The notes under the pieces are model-generated. The model was not told where the DNA came from. It saw only the letters and a program-made list of their open reading frames with translations, and made no database searches. DNA of 64,000 nucleotides from JACJYC01 sp964558465 (lineage in GTDB: Bacteria > Bacteroidota > Bacteroidia > Chitinophagales > Saprospiraceae). A program made the translations under genes and the position numbers. Location of the stretch: the NCBI GenBank assembly GCA_964558465.1, contig CAZLEF010000029.1:1-64000 (forward strand), read 5' to 3'. The number at the start of each line of letters is the position of its first letter. Within the stretch, counting starts at the first letter, position 1. Positions 16,644 through 28,500 of this stretch are shown here, in pieces.

Positions 16644-17318
16644 ATGTCGGACTGGCAACCGTTAATACTGACTTTTCAACTGGCCGCGATCACCACTGCG
16701 GTGTTGTTGTTGATCTCTATTCCGCTGGCGTATTGGCTGGCGAATACCCGGTCAAGGATGAAACCGGTCGTACAAACCCTGGTGAGCATGCCGCTGGTGC
16801 TTCCGCCGACGGTATTGGGTTTTTATTTTTTGGTGGCCTTCAGCCCCGGTAATGCTTTTGGCGCCTGGCTCAACGAATGGCTGGGTATCAAACTGGTGTT
16901 CTCCTTTCCGGGGCTCGTTATCGCCTCGGTACTGTACAGCCTGCCTTTCATCGTACATCCTATACAATCCGGGCTCGCAGGCCTATCGCCAACCCTGACC
17001 GAGGCGGCGTTTGTGATGGGTAAATCCAGATGGATTACCCTGATAAAAGTTCAACTGCCCAACATTAAAGCCTCATTGCTGACGGGAATCGTCCTGGCTT
17101 TTGCCCATACCGTCGGCGAATTTGGCGTCGTCCTGATGATCGGCGGCAACATTCCGGGCAAAACAAAAGTAGCTTCCATCGCCATCTACGACGAGGTGGA
17201 AGCCCTGAATTACGGCGCCGCCAATTTCTACTCCCTGGTGCTCTTTGTGATCACCTTTTGCATTCTGTTATCGGTTTACCTCATCAATGGAGGATTTATC
17301 AAGAAATTCTGGCAATGA
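16644..17318 (+). CDS. modB: Molybdate ABC transporter permease ModB
   Basis: A 224-residue inner-membrane permease with about five helices. The coupling loop is seen in EAAFVMGKSRWITLIKVQLP, and LAFAHTVGEFGVVLMIGGN is the ModB signature. Its TGA overlaps the ATG of modC (ATGA), indicating translational coupling. Confidence 0.93.
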   Translation: MSDWQPLILTFQLAAITTAVLLLISIPLAYWLANTRSRMKPVVQTLVSMPLVLPPTVLGFYFLVAFSPGNAFGAWLNEWLGIKLVFSFPGLVIASVLYSLPFIVHPIQSGLAGLSPTLTEAAFVMGKSRWITLIKVQLPNIKASLLTGIVLAFAHTVGEFGVVLMIGGNIPGKTKVASIAIYDEVEALNYGAANFYSLVLFVITFCILLSVYLINGGFIKKFWQ

Positions 17319-18190
17319 TCGAATTGGACATTGAAAAAAAACTGCAGGCTGCTCACGGTGAAATGACCCTTGAGGTTCGGTTTGACATTTTAAAGGGGCA
17401 ATTTGTTACCTTGTATGGTCCGTCAGGGGCAGGGAAGACCTCCACATTGAGGATACTTTCCGGGCTGATGAAACCGGATAAGGGGAAAATCAGCGTAAAA
17501 AACGTTCCCTGGTTTGACCGGGAAAAAAAGATCAACCTGAAGCCGCAACAACGCAAAATCGGTTTTCTTTTTCAGGATTATGCATTGTTCCCCAACATGA
17601 CGGTACGTCAAAACCTTGAATTTGCTTTGGCGAAGGGCCAGGACCATAAAATAATCTCCGATTTGATCGATATGGTGGAGCTCGGCGACCTGCACAACCG
17701 GAAACCCGGTACTTTGTCGGGCGGGCAACAACAGCGGGTTGCCCTCGCACGGGCTTTGGTGCAACGCCCCGAAATTTTATTGCTCGATGAGCCGCTTGCT
17801 GCGCTGGACCTCAGGATTCGGGTGAAACTGCAGGATGATCTGCTCAGGTTGCACCGTGAATTTAATTTGACCACCCTGCTGATCAGTCACGATCTGGGGG
17901 AGATCTTCAAGTTGTCGGACAAGGTATTTGTTGTTGAAAAAGGCCGGATAACCCGGCAGGGCAGCCCCACCGAAGTTTTTATCGGGGAACCGGCCGGCGA
18001 AGGGGTCCGGTTTACGGGCGAAGTGCTGGGGATAGAACAAAATGGAACGGAATATCTGGTCTCCGTTCTGTATCAGTCCGGGATAATAAAAATAAAAACA
18101 CCGGAATCGAAGGCAAATACCCTGGAAACGGGGGACAAGGTGATGGTCGCTTCAGAAGTATGCAATCCTGTTTTGTACAAATTGGTGTGA
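17315..18190 (+). CDS. modC: Molybdate ABC transporter ATPase ModC
   Basis: A 291-residue ATPase that drives molybdate import. It has Walker A GPSGAGKT (35-42), the signature LSGGQQQRVALARAL, Walker B ILLLDEPLAALD and a switch histidine in LLISHDL. The C-terminal ~60 residues form a shortened TOBE/Mop-like part. The ATG at 17315 overlaps the modB stop; the longer frame from 17258 lies inside modB. A degenerate copy of roughly its residues 186-238 lies at 35930-36088. Confidence 0.93.
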   Translation: MIELDIEKKLQAAHGEMTLEVRFDILKGQFVTLYGPSGAGKTSTLRILSGLMKPDKGKISVKNVPWFDREKKINLKPQQRKIGFLFQDYALFPNMTVRQNLEFALAKGQDHKIISDLIDMVELGDLHNRKPGTLSGGQQQRVALARALVQRPEILLLDEPLAALDLRIRVKLQDDLLRLHREFNLTTLLISHDLGEIFKLSDKVFVVEKGRITRQGSPTEVFIGEPAGEGVRFTGEVLGIEQNGTEYLVSVLYQSGIIKIKTPESKANTLETGDKVMVASEVCNPVLYKLV

Positions 18191-18400
18191 ACTGTTTGTG
18201 TGCCCATCGGGGCAGGGGGCGGATATTTACCCGGGTTTCTTCTCCAAAGGTTTTGTCACCGGCTTCCCATTTTCCGGGAAATCATTTATTTTTACCCTTG
18301 ACATCACCGGGGATTTGCAGTGGCACAAAATTTTTGGAGTGCGCTGGATGGATAGAAAAACATCCGTCCCCGGGAAGCCCTCATCAAACGTTTAAATCTA

Positions 18401-21400
18401 ATGGTTGCATCCTGCTGGTTGCTGGTTCCGGCCATCTATTTCTTGCTTATCTTCAATAGGTTGCAGGCGCAAGGGAAGGATATTTTTGTCAGCCGGCTAA
18501 CCGAGCAGGACGGCCTCAGCCCGGGGGGCGTTATGAATTTTTTCCAGGATGCGGAAGGCGCCCTGTGGATTTGCACCATTGCCGGCCTGAATCGTTACGA
18601 CGGGGCCGGCATAACCAGTTTCATTTCCAACCCGATTGAAGTCAACTCCCTGAGTACTACAGCCATACACGACATTACCCAGGATCCTTCGGGTATCCTT
18701 TGGATCGCCACCCGGGGTGGAGGCCTCAACGCCTTTGACCCCCTTACCGGGCAGTTTACCCACTACCGGCACGACCCGGAAGACCCCACTTCGATTGCCG
18801 GCAACAACATGGAATACCTTGATATTGACGACGAGGGGCAGCTCTGGATCGGAAGTGAAACCGGCCTGACCCGGTTTGACCCGGCGACCGGCAAGGCGCG
18901 ACAATTTTACCCTTCCCCCGGAAAACCGGGCCGGCTTCAAGGCAATTGCCGGGGCGAGATCATTGCCGATTCCCTGCGCATCTATCTGGGCACAAGCGCC
19001 GGCTTCGAGTACTACGACCGCCGGTCCGGTCAATTCCGTTTTTTTCCCCTCGTCAGGCCGGAAAGCGGCGACACCTTTCGTTATCAGGTTTATGGCATGG
19101 CGCTCGACCGGCAGGGAAAAGTCTGGTTTGGTTATTCCGGCGAGGGCCTGCGCATGTACGATCCGGTGGCGGATAACGTCACCCATGTTGAAATCCAAAC
19201 AAAGGCGGGCAGGCGCAATGCGCGCCCCATGCGCATGCTGGAGGACCAACGCGGCTACCTTTGGATCGCGGGATTCAGTGAAATATGGCGGGTTTCGCCG
19301 GACCGGAAACAAATGGAACAGTTGAATGCGCGGTCGATTGACACCCACGATCTATTGTCCGGCGGCCTGTGGAGTATATTCGAAGACCGCTCGGGTTTGA
19401 TCTGGTTCGGGAGCCCCAACCGCATGGCGCTGTATTTTGATCCGCGCCGCGAAGTTTTTCAATTTCACGGCCTGCCAACCGGAACCGGCCCTGCTGAACC
19501 CACCGTAAATTGCATCTGGCAGGACCGGCAGGATATCATCTGGTTTGGCGTGGGCCGGGCGCTTTGTCGTTATGACCCCAAAACCGGCGAACAGACGGCG
19601 TACCCGCAAACCCACATCATTACCAACCTTTCGGCAGACCCGCAGGGCCTGATCTGGCTGGCCACCGAGGGCGGCCTTTTCCGCTTTGATCCGGCTACCC
19701 GGCAATCCGTACCTGTATTAACCACCCAAACGGCCGGCAGGCGGCTGGAGACGGTGGTTTACACGGCCTTTGACCGGGATGGCGACCTTTGGGTAAGCAC
19801 CTGGGATTACGGCTTATACCGCATCCGCCGGGAAACGCTCAGCCGGACGGACCTTGCCGCCCCATTAAATTTTGACCGGTGGAGCGGCGATAGGGGCCAG
19901 TCCAACCCGCTGCCTACTCTTGGTCTCCAAAAAATCACGGCTGACAGCAAAGGCCATATCTGGGCATGCGGGAATATGGGGGGAGTCACGCGGATTGAAA
20001 TAGCAACCGGACGGGTCAGGGCGTTTGGTTATCGCCAGGGAGCAACCGGGTCGATTTCCAACAACTACACCTATAGCGTAGCCGAGGGGCCGGACGGCGG
20101 CATCTGGGTCTCCACCAACGGAGGCGGCCTGAACCGGTTCGACCCGGACACAGAAAATTTTGTCCACTACACTACCCGGGACGGCCTGCTCTCCAATGTC
20201 GTCTTTGACCTGGTATTTGACGGCCAGGGGTTGCTTTGGCTCAATACGCTGAAAGGTATTTCCTGCTTTGACCCGGCCACCGAAACCTTTACGCATTTCA
20301 ATGAAAAAGACGGGTTGCAATGCTGGACGGAAGACCTGCACTACAACCCTCAAACGAACACGATCTTTGCCGCCGGAGCGAAAGGATTCAACGCCTTTTC
20401 GCCTGAAGAGGTACTCCAACTGAAAAAGACCGCTACGCCTGTGGCCCTAACGGCGGTCTTTCGATTTGATCCCAAACAAAAACAATTGATCGGCCTGCCA
20501 AAGGTTGCCTGGGCCAACGGACGCTTGGAAGTCTCTCACCGGGAAAGCCCCCTCCGGCTGGAATTTTCCGTACTGGATTTTCGCAACCCCACCCGCCACC
20601 GCTACCGTTATTCGCTGACGAAGTCCGGAGACCCCGAATGGGTGGACCTGCATGAGCAAAACCAGGTCGATCTGGCCCGGCTCGACCCGGGCGCCTACCA
20701 ATTCCTGGTAGAAGGCTGCAACAGCGACGGTCTGTGGAGCCGGTTGGCGAAACCGCTGACCATTGTTATCCGCCCTCCTTTCTGGCGCACCGGATGGGCT
20801 TATTCCCTGTATGCGCTGCTCGGTACGGCCATCTTCATTTTCCTTTACCGGTTTGACCTCCGGCGGCGCCTGGCGATCCGGGAAACACAGCAAGCAAGGG
20901 AGTTGAACAAGCTCAAAACCCGCCTTTATACCAATATCACGCATGAATTCCGCACTCCGCTGACCGTTATCCTGGGCATGACCGATGCGCCGTCCGATAC
21001 GTCAAAGGCGATGCGGCTCATCCGCCGCAATGCAGAAAAACTGCTCCACCTGATCAATCAGTTGCTCGATTTATCCAGACTGGACAACAACAACCTGCAA
21101 CCCAGGTACCAACAAATGGAGATGGTTTCGTTTACGCGGTACATCGGCGAATCTTTCCAATCCCTGGCCGAAAAAATACAGCTTCAACTGACCGTTGACA
21201 GTGCCATCGATCAATGCTGGATGGACATGGATGAGGAATTGTACCGGCAGATCGTCTCCAATTTATTGTCGAATGCCGTCAAATTTACGCCCCAGGGCGG
21301 GCGGATCAGCGTGAATCTGGCACAAAAAGACCACCGCCTGGCGCTCCAAATCCGGGATAACGGCATCGGGATCCCGCAGGAAGCCCTTCCGTATATTTTT

Positions 21401-22432
21401 GATCGTTTTTACCAGGTCGATCAGGTAGAAAGCCGCCGGGGGAAAGGAACCGGGATCGGTCTGGCGCTGGTCAAAGAACTCGTCCAACTGCTGGATGGGG
21501 AAATCAGGGCAGAAAGCGAACCGGGATATGGAAGCGTATTTACCGTGTATTTTCCCATCCGGCGGAATGCCGGCAAAAAAACGGAAACCTTTGAGCCGCT
21601 CCTGATCGACCCCACCATTGCGGAACCCTTTGAAATGGGGCCCGACGCCGGCGATGCCGAACTGCCGGGTCTGCTCATTATCGAAGATAATCCGGACGTC
21701 GTTTTTTACATTCAATCCATCCTGCAATCCAACTACCATATCCAGGTAGCCCCCAACGGCGCCGCCGGCATCGAAAAGGCCATCGAAACCATCCCCGATA
21801 TCATCATCAGCGACGTGATGATGCCGGAAAAAGACGGGTTTGAGGTGGTGGAGACCCTGAAGCAGGACGAACGGACCAGCCATATTCCCATTATTCTGCT
21901 GACCGCCAAAGCGACGCAGGAAGACCGGATCGCCGGGTTGAAATCCGGGGCCGACGCCTACCTGATGAAACCCTTTGATAAAACCGAGCTATTTGTGCGC
22001 CTGGAGAAACTGGTGGAACTGCGAAGATCCCTGCAGGCGCGATACGCGCAAGCGGTGCAGCCGGTTTTCACCTATAGTTTACCGCAGGACGCAGACCCCG
22101 CAGCCGCTCCTTCTCCCGACGACCTTTTTTTGCAGAAAATCCGCCGGATTATCGACGAACGGATCGGCGACGTCGACCTGGATATTTCCTTTCTATGTCA
22201 AAAAGTGGGACTTAGCGCCACCCAGCTTTTCCGGAAGATGAAGGCCCTGACCGGGGAGGCGCCCATCAGTTTTATTCGAAGGGTGCGACTGCACCGGGGC
22301 AGGGAATTGTTACAGACCACCGATCTCACCATCGCTGAAATTGCGTACGATCTGGGTTTTACCGATCCCGGTTATTTTTCCAGGGCATTTGGAAAGGAAT
22401 TTGGAAGCCCGCCCAGTGATAATCGCAAGTAA
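18401..22432 (+). CDS. Hybrid two-component system regulator (HTCS): propeller sensor, kinase, receiver, AraC
   Basis: A 1343-residue one-protein phosphorelay. Order: N-terminal hydrophobic segment (5-20), about a dozen two-component regulator propeller repeats (LWIxTxxGLNRYDG-like), Y_Y_Y domain (about 690-790), one transmembrane helix (about 800-820), HisKA with phosphoacceptor H848 (ITHEFRTPLT), HATPase (NLLSNAVKFTPQ, DNGIGIP, GKGTGIGLAL), a receiver domain with D1138 (SDVMMPEKDG) and a C-terminal AraC helix-turn-helix pair ending SRAFGKEFGSPPSDNRK. HTCS proteins usually sense oligosaccharides in the periplasm and activate adjacent genes. Here the adjacent same-strand gene is the giant RHS protein, 131 bp downstream. 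Confidence 0.92.
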   Translation: MVASCWLLVPAIYFLLIFNRLQAQGKDIFVSRLTEQDGLSPGGVMNFFQDAEGALWICTIAGLNRYDGAGITSFISNPIEVNSLSTTAIHDITQDPSGILWIATRGGGLNAFDPLTGQFTHYRHDPEDPTSIAGNNMEYLDIDDEGQLWIGSETGLTRFDPATGKARQFYPSPGKPGRLQGNCRGEIIADSLRIYLGTSAGFEYYDRRSGQFRFFPLVRPESGDTFRYQVYGMALDRQGKVWFGYSGEGLRMYDPVADNVTHVEIQTKAGRRNARPMRMLEDQRGYLWIAGFSEIWRVSPDRKQMEQLNARSIDTHDLLSGGLWSIFEDRSGLIWFGSPNRMALYFDPRREVFQFHGLPTGTGPAEPTVNCIWQDRQDIIWFGVGRALCRYDPKTGEQTAYPQTHIITNLSADPQGLIWLATEGGLFRFDPATRQSVPVLTTQTAGRRLETVVYTAFDRDGDLWVSTWDYGLYRIRRETLSRTDLAAPLNFDRWSGDRGQSNPLPTLGLQKITADSKGHIWACGNMGGVTRIEIATGRVRAFGYRQGATGSISNNYTYSVAEGPDGGIWVSTNGGGLNRFDPDTENFVHYTTRDGLLSNVVFDLVFDGQGLLWLNTLKGISCFDPATETFTHFNEKDGLQCWTEDLHYNPQTNTIFAAGAKGFNAFSPEEVLQLKKTATPVALTAVFRFDPKQKQLIGLPKVAWANGRLEVSHRESPLRLEFSVLDFRNPTRHRYRYSLTKSGDPEWVDLHEQNQVDLARLDPGAYQFLVEGCNSDGLWSRLAKPLTIVIRPPFWRTGWAYSLYALLGTAIFIFLYRFDLRRRLAIRETQQARELNKLKTRLYTNITHEFRTPLTVILGMTDAPSDTSKAMRLIRRNAEKLLHLINQLLDLSRLDNNNLQPRYQQMEMVSFTRYIGESFQSLAEKIQLQLTVDSAIDQCWMDMDEELYRQIVSNLLSNAVKFTPQGGRISVNLAQKDHRLALQIRDNGIGIPQEALPYIFDRFYQVDQVESRRGKGTGIGLALVKELVQLLDGEIRAESEPGYGSVFTVYFPIRRNAGKKTETFEPLLIDPTIAEPFEMGPDAGDAELPGLLIIEDNPDVVFYIQSILQSNYHIQVAPNGAAGIEKAIETIPDIIISDVMMPEKDGFEVVETLKQDERTSHIPIILLTAKATQEDRIAGLKSGADAYLMKPFDKTELFVRLEKLVELRRSLQARYAQAVQPVFTYSLPQDADPAAAPSPDDLFLQKIRRIIDERIGDVDLDISFLCQKVGLSATQLFRKMKALTGEAPISFIRRVRLHRGRELLQTTDLTIAEIAYDLGFTDPGYFSRAFGKEFGSPPSDNRK

Positions 22433-22456
22433 CTCATTTAAAGCAAATTATATATT

Positions 22457-22464
22457 TATTTTTG
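22457..22464 (+). promoter_or_regulatory. -7 promoter element TATTTTTG of the RHS gene
   Basis: A TAnnTTTG match between the HTCS stop and the RHS start. Transcription would begin near 22470, inside a direct-repeat site, and leave a leader of roughly 90 nt. Confidence 0.5.
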
Positions 22465-22468
22465 CACA

Positions 22469-22505
22469 TGGAATTTTTGTCCGGGTATTTGGAATTTTTG
22501 TCCGG
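22469..22505 (+). promoter_or_regulatory. Two 16-bp direct repeats, 21-bp spacing (possible operator)
   Basis: TGGAATTTTTGTCCGG occurs exactly at 22469-22484 and again at 22490-22505. A 21-bp centre spacing equals two helical turns, as expected for a protein binding two half-sites on one face. The site lies at the predicted transcription start of the RHS gene. Confidence 0.6.
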
Positions 22506-22563
22506 AGGGGGAGGGGGGTATTTGTTTTAGGTTTGTTGGGAAAAACGCCAAAACCTAATTGAA

Positions 22564-25500
22564 ATGATTTCCAAAAACCAACCCAGCATATTAGAGGTGC
22601 CGGAAATTCATGCCGGGCAGTTTGAAAACGCGAAGAATGGAATTATTAAACAAGACGTAAACTTGTTTCGCGGCAGTGTAAATTTTATTTTCCCTTTGGT
22701 TAACCTGACTGGTCGTAACGGATTAGATGTCAATATTGGGGCTCAATACGAGAGCAACACGTATTATTCCGCAATCAGGAGAAACCTGGAGGCCCCAACG
22801 GGGATCATGGGCTTGGGCTGGCAACTATCGTTTGATAAAATTATTGCGGAATACAAAGGTGCAAACGATACTGGAACGATTCAATATAAATATGTTAAAG
22901 ACGGTGGCAGTAATTTGTTGTATCGCGTCGATACCTTGTGGCAACGCGGCGTTTTGCGGTTGGATTTAGCGTCGGATTTAAATAAGCCAACCCTGACCTC
23001 CAGGCTGTTTACAGCAATACTGGGACAATCTATAACCGTAGATTCCGGAGCCGGCATTCGTGTTGTTACGCCGGGTAAACAATGGTTGCTGACCGACCCT
23101 GTCAACGAATTTAGCCTGATTATTTCTCTCGCGGGGATCGGATTAAATATTTACGACGGAGGGTTACCCTTTGAGGCTGAGAGTTTTACTTTTTCCAGAA
23201 TCCGATATTATAAAGAATTTGAAAAATGGGCGATAACCGATAAAAAGGGTATTACCCGTTTTTTTGGAGGTGTTGTCGGAGAAGACGACAACGGTTATAA
23301 AACAAGCGCCGGGAATAGTATTCAATGGGGAGTAAGATGGGGAAACTGGCAAGGCCCCAGCATAGTAACCCACGACGGGAACGGAAACAGGATTCAACAA
23401 CAATGCCCTGAAAGTTGGAATATTGCAAGAACCCAGACCATCTGGAATGACCAGGTAACCTACGAATATTCACAGGTTACCCAACTGGTTGGAGCGGATG
23501 GATTACCTTATACAAAGGCCTGCTACCTGTCAAAAATAACGGGTGTTTTTGGCCGGACAGCCATCTTTAACTATGCGGATAAATTATATGAATCTAACGG
23601 CGCCCAAAACCCTCGGGAATACGCAGACCCAAACAAAAACATACCGGATAATACACCGGACGCGTATCAGTCAAAGTATGAAACACAATACCTGGATTCC
23701 ATAAGTATTAACAGTATTGATAACAAGTTGTTATTTCAATGGCAATTCGGCTATGCCTTGGAGCAATACGCCCCCATGGGCGATAACCCCGACTTATTCG
23801 GCGATTCCATAAAACGCGTTTTGACGAGCATAACCAAGGTGATGCCGGATGGCAGTATTTTGCCGCCTGAAACCTTTACCTATTACCCGTCGAGCCAGCC
23901 CAATGCAGGTGGTTTAGCGACCAGAACATACAAAGAAGGAGGGGTTACGACCTATTTCTATGAGCAGACGGAATTAACATCCTGTTCCAGAAGCCTGCAA
24001 ATCAATAGTCCCAATCAAATTGAAACGCCGAGAGTATGGTTTGGCGGCGATTATGCAGTTGTGTTATGGTATGATCCCAACGGAAGATTATATATTTCAG
24101 CTTATACCTGGATTGGGCGGTGGGTGCAATGGCAACCCCAATTATCTCCCCTTAGTACGCCGGTCAATTTAGACACCTTAAACGTAGAAACTCAAAACGA
24201 TTGTTTTGTGGTCAGCTTCGGCTCCCAGAATGATGAGGATTTCACCATCCTGCCCTATTACAAAGACGCTTCCATTTTAGGAGGCTGGTTGGAGGACCAA
24301 AATGACCCGATTAATATTTTAGCATCAGCAAATGATATTCAGGTTACCGTTGGTCAAAGCTTTTTTGCGATTAACAATATAAGTTCTAACGAGGTTACGC
24401 GATACACCTGGGCGCCATATCAAAAAAAATGGATTTCCGATACGCTTTACCCGGGGTCGGGTACATTTGGCGAGAGTATGTATTTTTTATCCACCGCGAA
24501 TAATGTACTGATTGCGCTGAATTATGATATTGAATCGGCCCCCGGTTCTAAAAATAATATACTGGAACTTTTTTATCTTGATGATTTAAATCAGTGGCAA
24601 AAAGGAGATAGCATCCAGGCTCCTGAAATAAATGTCGGAACAGAAAATCCAGGAAGCGGATTTAACTGGACCCCGGCTCCCTGGGTTTTTGTTGCAACTT
24701 ATGTAACCAGCCAGTTACAATCACCCCTTGAGTACAATCTTTCTATTTATTCCTGGTCAAACCAGGTGGGGCAATCTTACAAATTCAACCCGGTTGTCAT
24801 AAAATCCTATAGTCAGGATTTGACGGCTGAGGGAACGAGTGTTGTGCCTTATATTGCTCAACTCTCAGCAAACGGAATGATTGCCAGCGGGCCTAATTTG
24901 TTGAGATTTAACGGAAAAGATTGGTTAGAGAACCAAAATCTTGGGATACAAACTTCGGTAACGGATGAAAATCTATACTGGTTTGCGCCCGGACCGGATA
25001 TTGTTTTAAAAACCGAAAATACACCCGATCAGATCATATCGGCGGCGCAGGCCTTTGACCCAAATACACAATCCGACAGTTGGACTGAAGATAGCATTTC
25101 AATTTTTGATGGTTCGCCTACTGATTCAAGACTGGATCGCTACTACCCCACAGCGGGAAACGGTTACGTTTCTTTTGATAACAATTTATACCAACGAGGG
25201 AATTCAACAGATTGGCAAAACCCGTTGGAAAATCCCATTCAGCCCCAATTGCCTCCAGATGCGAATATTACCTCCCTGATCAATGCAACGCCCTGCTTCT
25301 TTGCTTATTTATCGGAACAAGACGGCGTAGCAGCCAACACCCAACTTCTTCTCATTTTTAACGGCAGTGTACAACAAGGGCCTACTTTACTCCAAAATTT
25401 CTTCAGCCTGGTTGACAGCAACGGTCAGCTCGAAACCAGCACAAACGGAAAAGTTCCCGCCGGCGAGCTTTCATTTGTCACCTATTTGCCCCTTTCAGCA

Positions 25501-28500
25501 AATTTTGAAGACGCAACTTCAATAACCTTGTACCGTTTTTTGGATGGCGATATGTTTAATAATTTCAATGCATATCCGGTTTATCAGGTACAGGTGAATG
25601 ACGGATTCTCCACCGCAACAACCCATTATTCATTCGACCCCTCCAATGCCGCTATCGACCCCGATGGCATCATTGGGAAGTATTATTCGGTTCAGGTTTA
25701 CGAAGGCGCTGATTCTTCCAAAAAAAATGGATGGAAAGAATTTACGTTCAACAATGGAATCGGCTTACATCCGGATATCGGAAATCCTACGGCGCCCGCT
25801 GGTTTTGACGGGTTGCCCCAAAGTATCAATATTTACGATGCTTCCGGCCTGAAGGTTAAATCCATTGTTTACGAGTGGGGCATTTACGATAGTGTTCTTG
25901 AAACGCCTTATACGCCTCGTTTAACGCCTATCCGGGGAAGCTACGCCTTGCCGAAGAGTACAACCGAGATGCAGGATGGCGTCAGTTTAAAAAAGGTATA
26001 TACTTTTGATCTGGCCGCCGGCGAAGAAATCATGCAGGTAACCTCTCGCTACAATAGCGATGGAAAAATACAAAATTTAATAACCCAGAAACAACTGGCT
26101 TTCCGGATATTTAATGGTTTATGGTTTAATCATATTTTAACGGGTTTAGCCCAAATCAAAACCCTAGTTCAAGTTCAAAATGAACCGCCGGTAGTCGCTG
26201 CCGTTAAGGCGACAACCTGGAAGAAATTTATAGGCCCATTGGTCAATCCGGGAAATAATTTGCCGGTATGGGCATCTTTTGAAACTTATCAGTGGATCGG
26301 AGGAACAACCTCAAGCGATTTTAATTTTACCTCATGGAAAAGTGGCGCCCCCCCTGTTTTTGACTATGGCAAATTTATCGGTTGGCTGTTAAAATCGGCA
26401 ACCGTCCAGCGAAACAACTTCGGCAGTCCGGTACTGGTCAAAGATGCCGCAAACAGACCCCACTCTGTGTTATTTGACCAGCTTGGTCAATATCAAGTTG
26501 CAAAATTCTATGCTGCTGACATGGTTGGGCAAGAGGCGGCATATTATGGTTTTGAATCCTATGAAAATGCGAATAGTTGGCAAATAACAGCGCCTGCGGT
26601 TATCACCGACACCAACGCCTATACCGGAAGAAGGTCCCTTTCCCTTGTAAAAGGCGGAACGCTGACGAATCAGTTCACTCCGGAAAATCAACAGAAAGAT
26701 TATGTCCTGGGATGGTGGTACGCTACTGATCCGGGGTTTCAAAAAAACAACCAATCGGGCTGGCAAATTGGCCTGAGTCAGAATGGGGGCCCCATAAGCG
26801 GTCAAACTGTGATAATTCCATTCGAAGAAACCAATGGCGAATGGCAATTCGCATATGCCAGAATAAAAATTGATTCCATCGGAGTTGGAAAACCGGTAAC
26901 CATCAACGTAAAAGCGGCAAGTAACAGCGATCAGCAAATCCTCCTGGACAATGTTCGCTTCCTGCCGGATGTTTCCCATTTTTCAGCCCAGGTTTACGAC
27001 CCAGGGCATAAATTATTGACGGAAAAAATTGACATGGGAACCAAAGTGGAAAGGCTCGTTTATGACTCATTCCTACAATTAATTGGTAAGGTCGGCCCAT
27101 TTCAGGCTCAGGCCAACTCCTATCGTCATACTTATTTTTCCAGGCAGGCGGCCGCTGGTTTTAATAATGCGTCTCCGAATCATAAATTGTCTTTATTTAC
27201 TTTGGAAGGCGGCTATTTTGAAGCGTTCAAAGGTGGAACCGGATGGACGCAGCGATGGGCGGTTTCAAATCCGTCTACAAACTGGACCTCCGGCAATAGC
27301 GTATTGTCGCATACCAGCGATACACAAAGCGACACCATTACTGCACAAGACCCTGGCCTGAATGCCAACTTTGGGCTTTATTTCCAACTTTCAAACCCAG
27401 TTGAAAACGCCCCGTTATTGTTCTCTGATGGATTTGGCATTATCGTGAATGCAAATAATAAATTTATATGGGATGCAAAAAATAATAAATGGAATATTAC
27501 CCTTGAAGGAAAATTGCAGCCTTTGCTTCAAGATAATTCGAACATTCCATCCAGTGTACTACTGGTTTCTACCCCGGGAACCGTTTTATTTTTTGTGAAT
27601 AATCAATTGATTTTGAGTGCAAATCCCAGTAGTATAATAGCCGGCCGCCCCTCCATACAAACCGGTAAAAACAAAATTGCCTTCAGCAATCTCGCCGGTT
27701 TAAAAAAACCGAATATCCAGGTCGAATTTTTGGATGGCGCTGAAAAATTACGACAAAAACAAGGTTTATTTGGCGCCAATGCTATTGCAGGGCAATTAAT
27801 TTACGACGAAACGGGCAAAAAAATCGTTGCCACAAAAAATGCCCCGACCAGATTCGGCAGTACGGGCGCTAACCTTGCCATACTGGTTTACAACCCCAAC
27901 TTGGTCGATGAATCGGCTTTTTTGGCAAATTTGGATACGAGTGGAATCATGACCGGTGATATTTCCTCCTATTACAATGGTATTAATAACCCATCAAACG
28001 ACGAAAACTATCCCTATCGCCGAAACAGGCTGGAACCATCTCCCCTCGCCCGGGTAATAGAAACCGGAAGACCCGGAAAAGATTATGCAATTATTAATCC
28101 GAACGGATCCGACCCTAATAGCCGGCCAACGGTCAAATTCCTCTATTCCAACAATAGCGCCACCCCCTATAATTTACCCGCAGGGGAATATTTTACCCAA
28201 ACAAAAATCGATCAAGTTGGGAATGAAGCTTGTCGCGTGATCGACAAGTTTAATCAGGTAATTCTTAAATCCAGTAGCGTAGCGTCCAGTGTTGTCCAGG
28301 AAATATTTACAGCGGACGGAAAAACCTTAAATCATTATTTTCCCAATTATTTTGACAACAATTTACCTGGGAACAATAAATTTTTTCAATCTACACAATA
28401 CAATCTTCTTAGCAAAATTATCCAGACGGATCACCCCGATGAAGGAACTCAAAAATTCATCCAGAATTCAGGCGGCCATAAACGGTTTTATCAGGATGCA

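Noticed and set aside
18191..18400. A riboswitch or small gene between modC and the HTCS gene
   Set aside because: I could not find a molybdenum-cofactor-riboswitch-like fold or a supported frame in these 210 bases.
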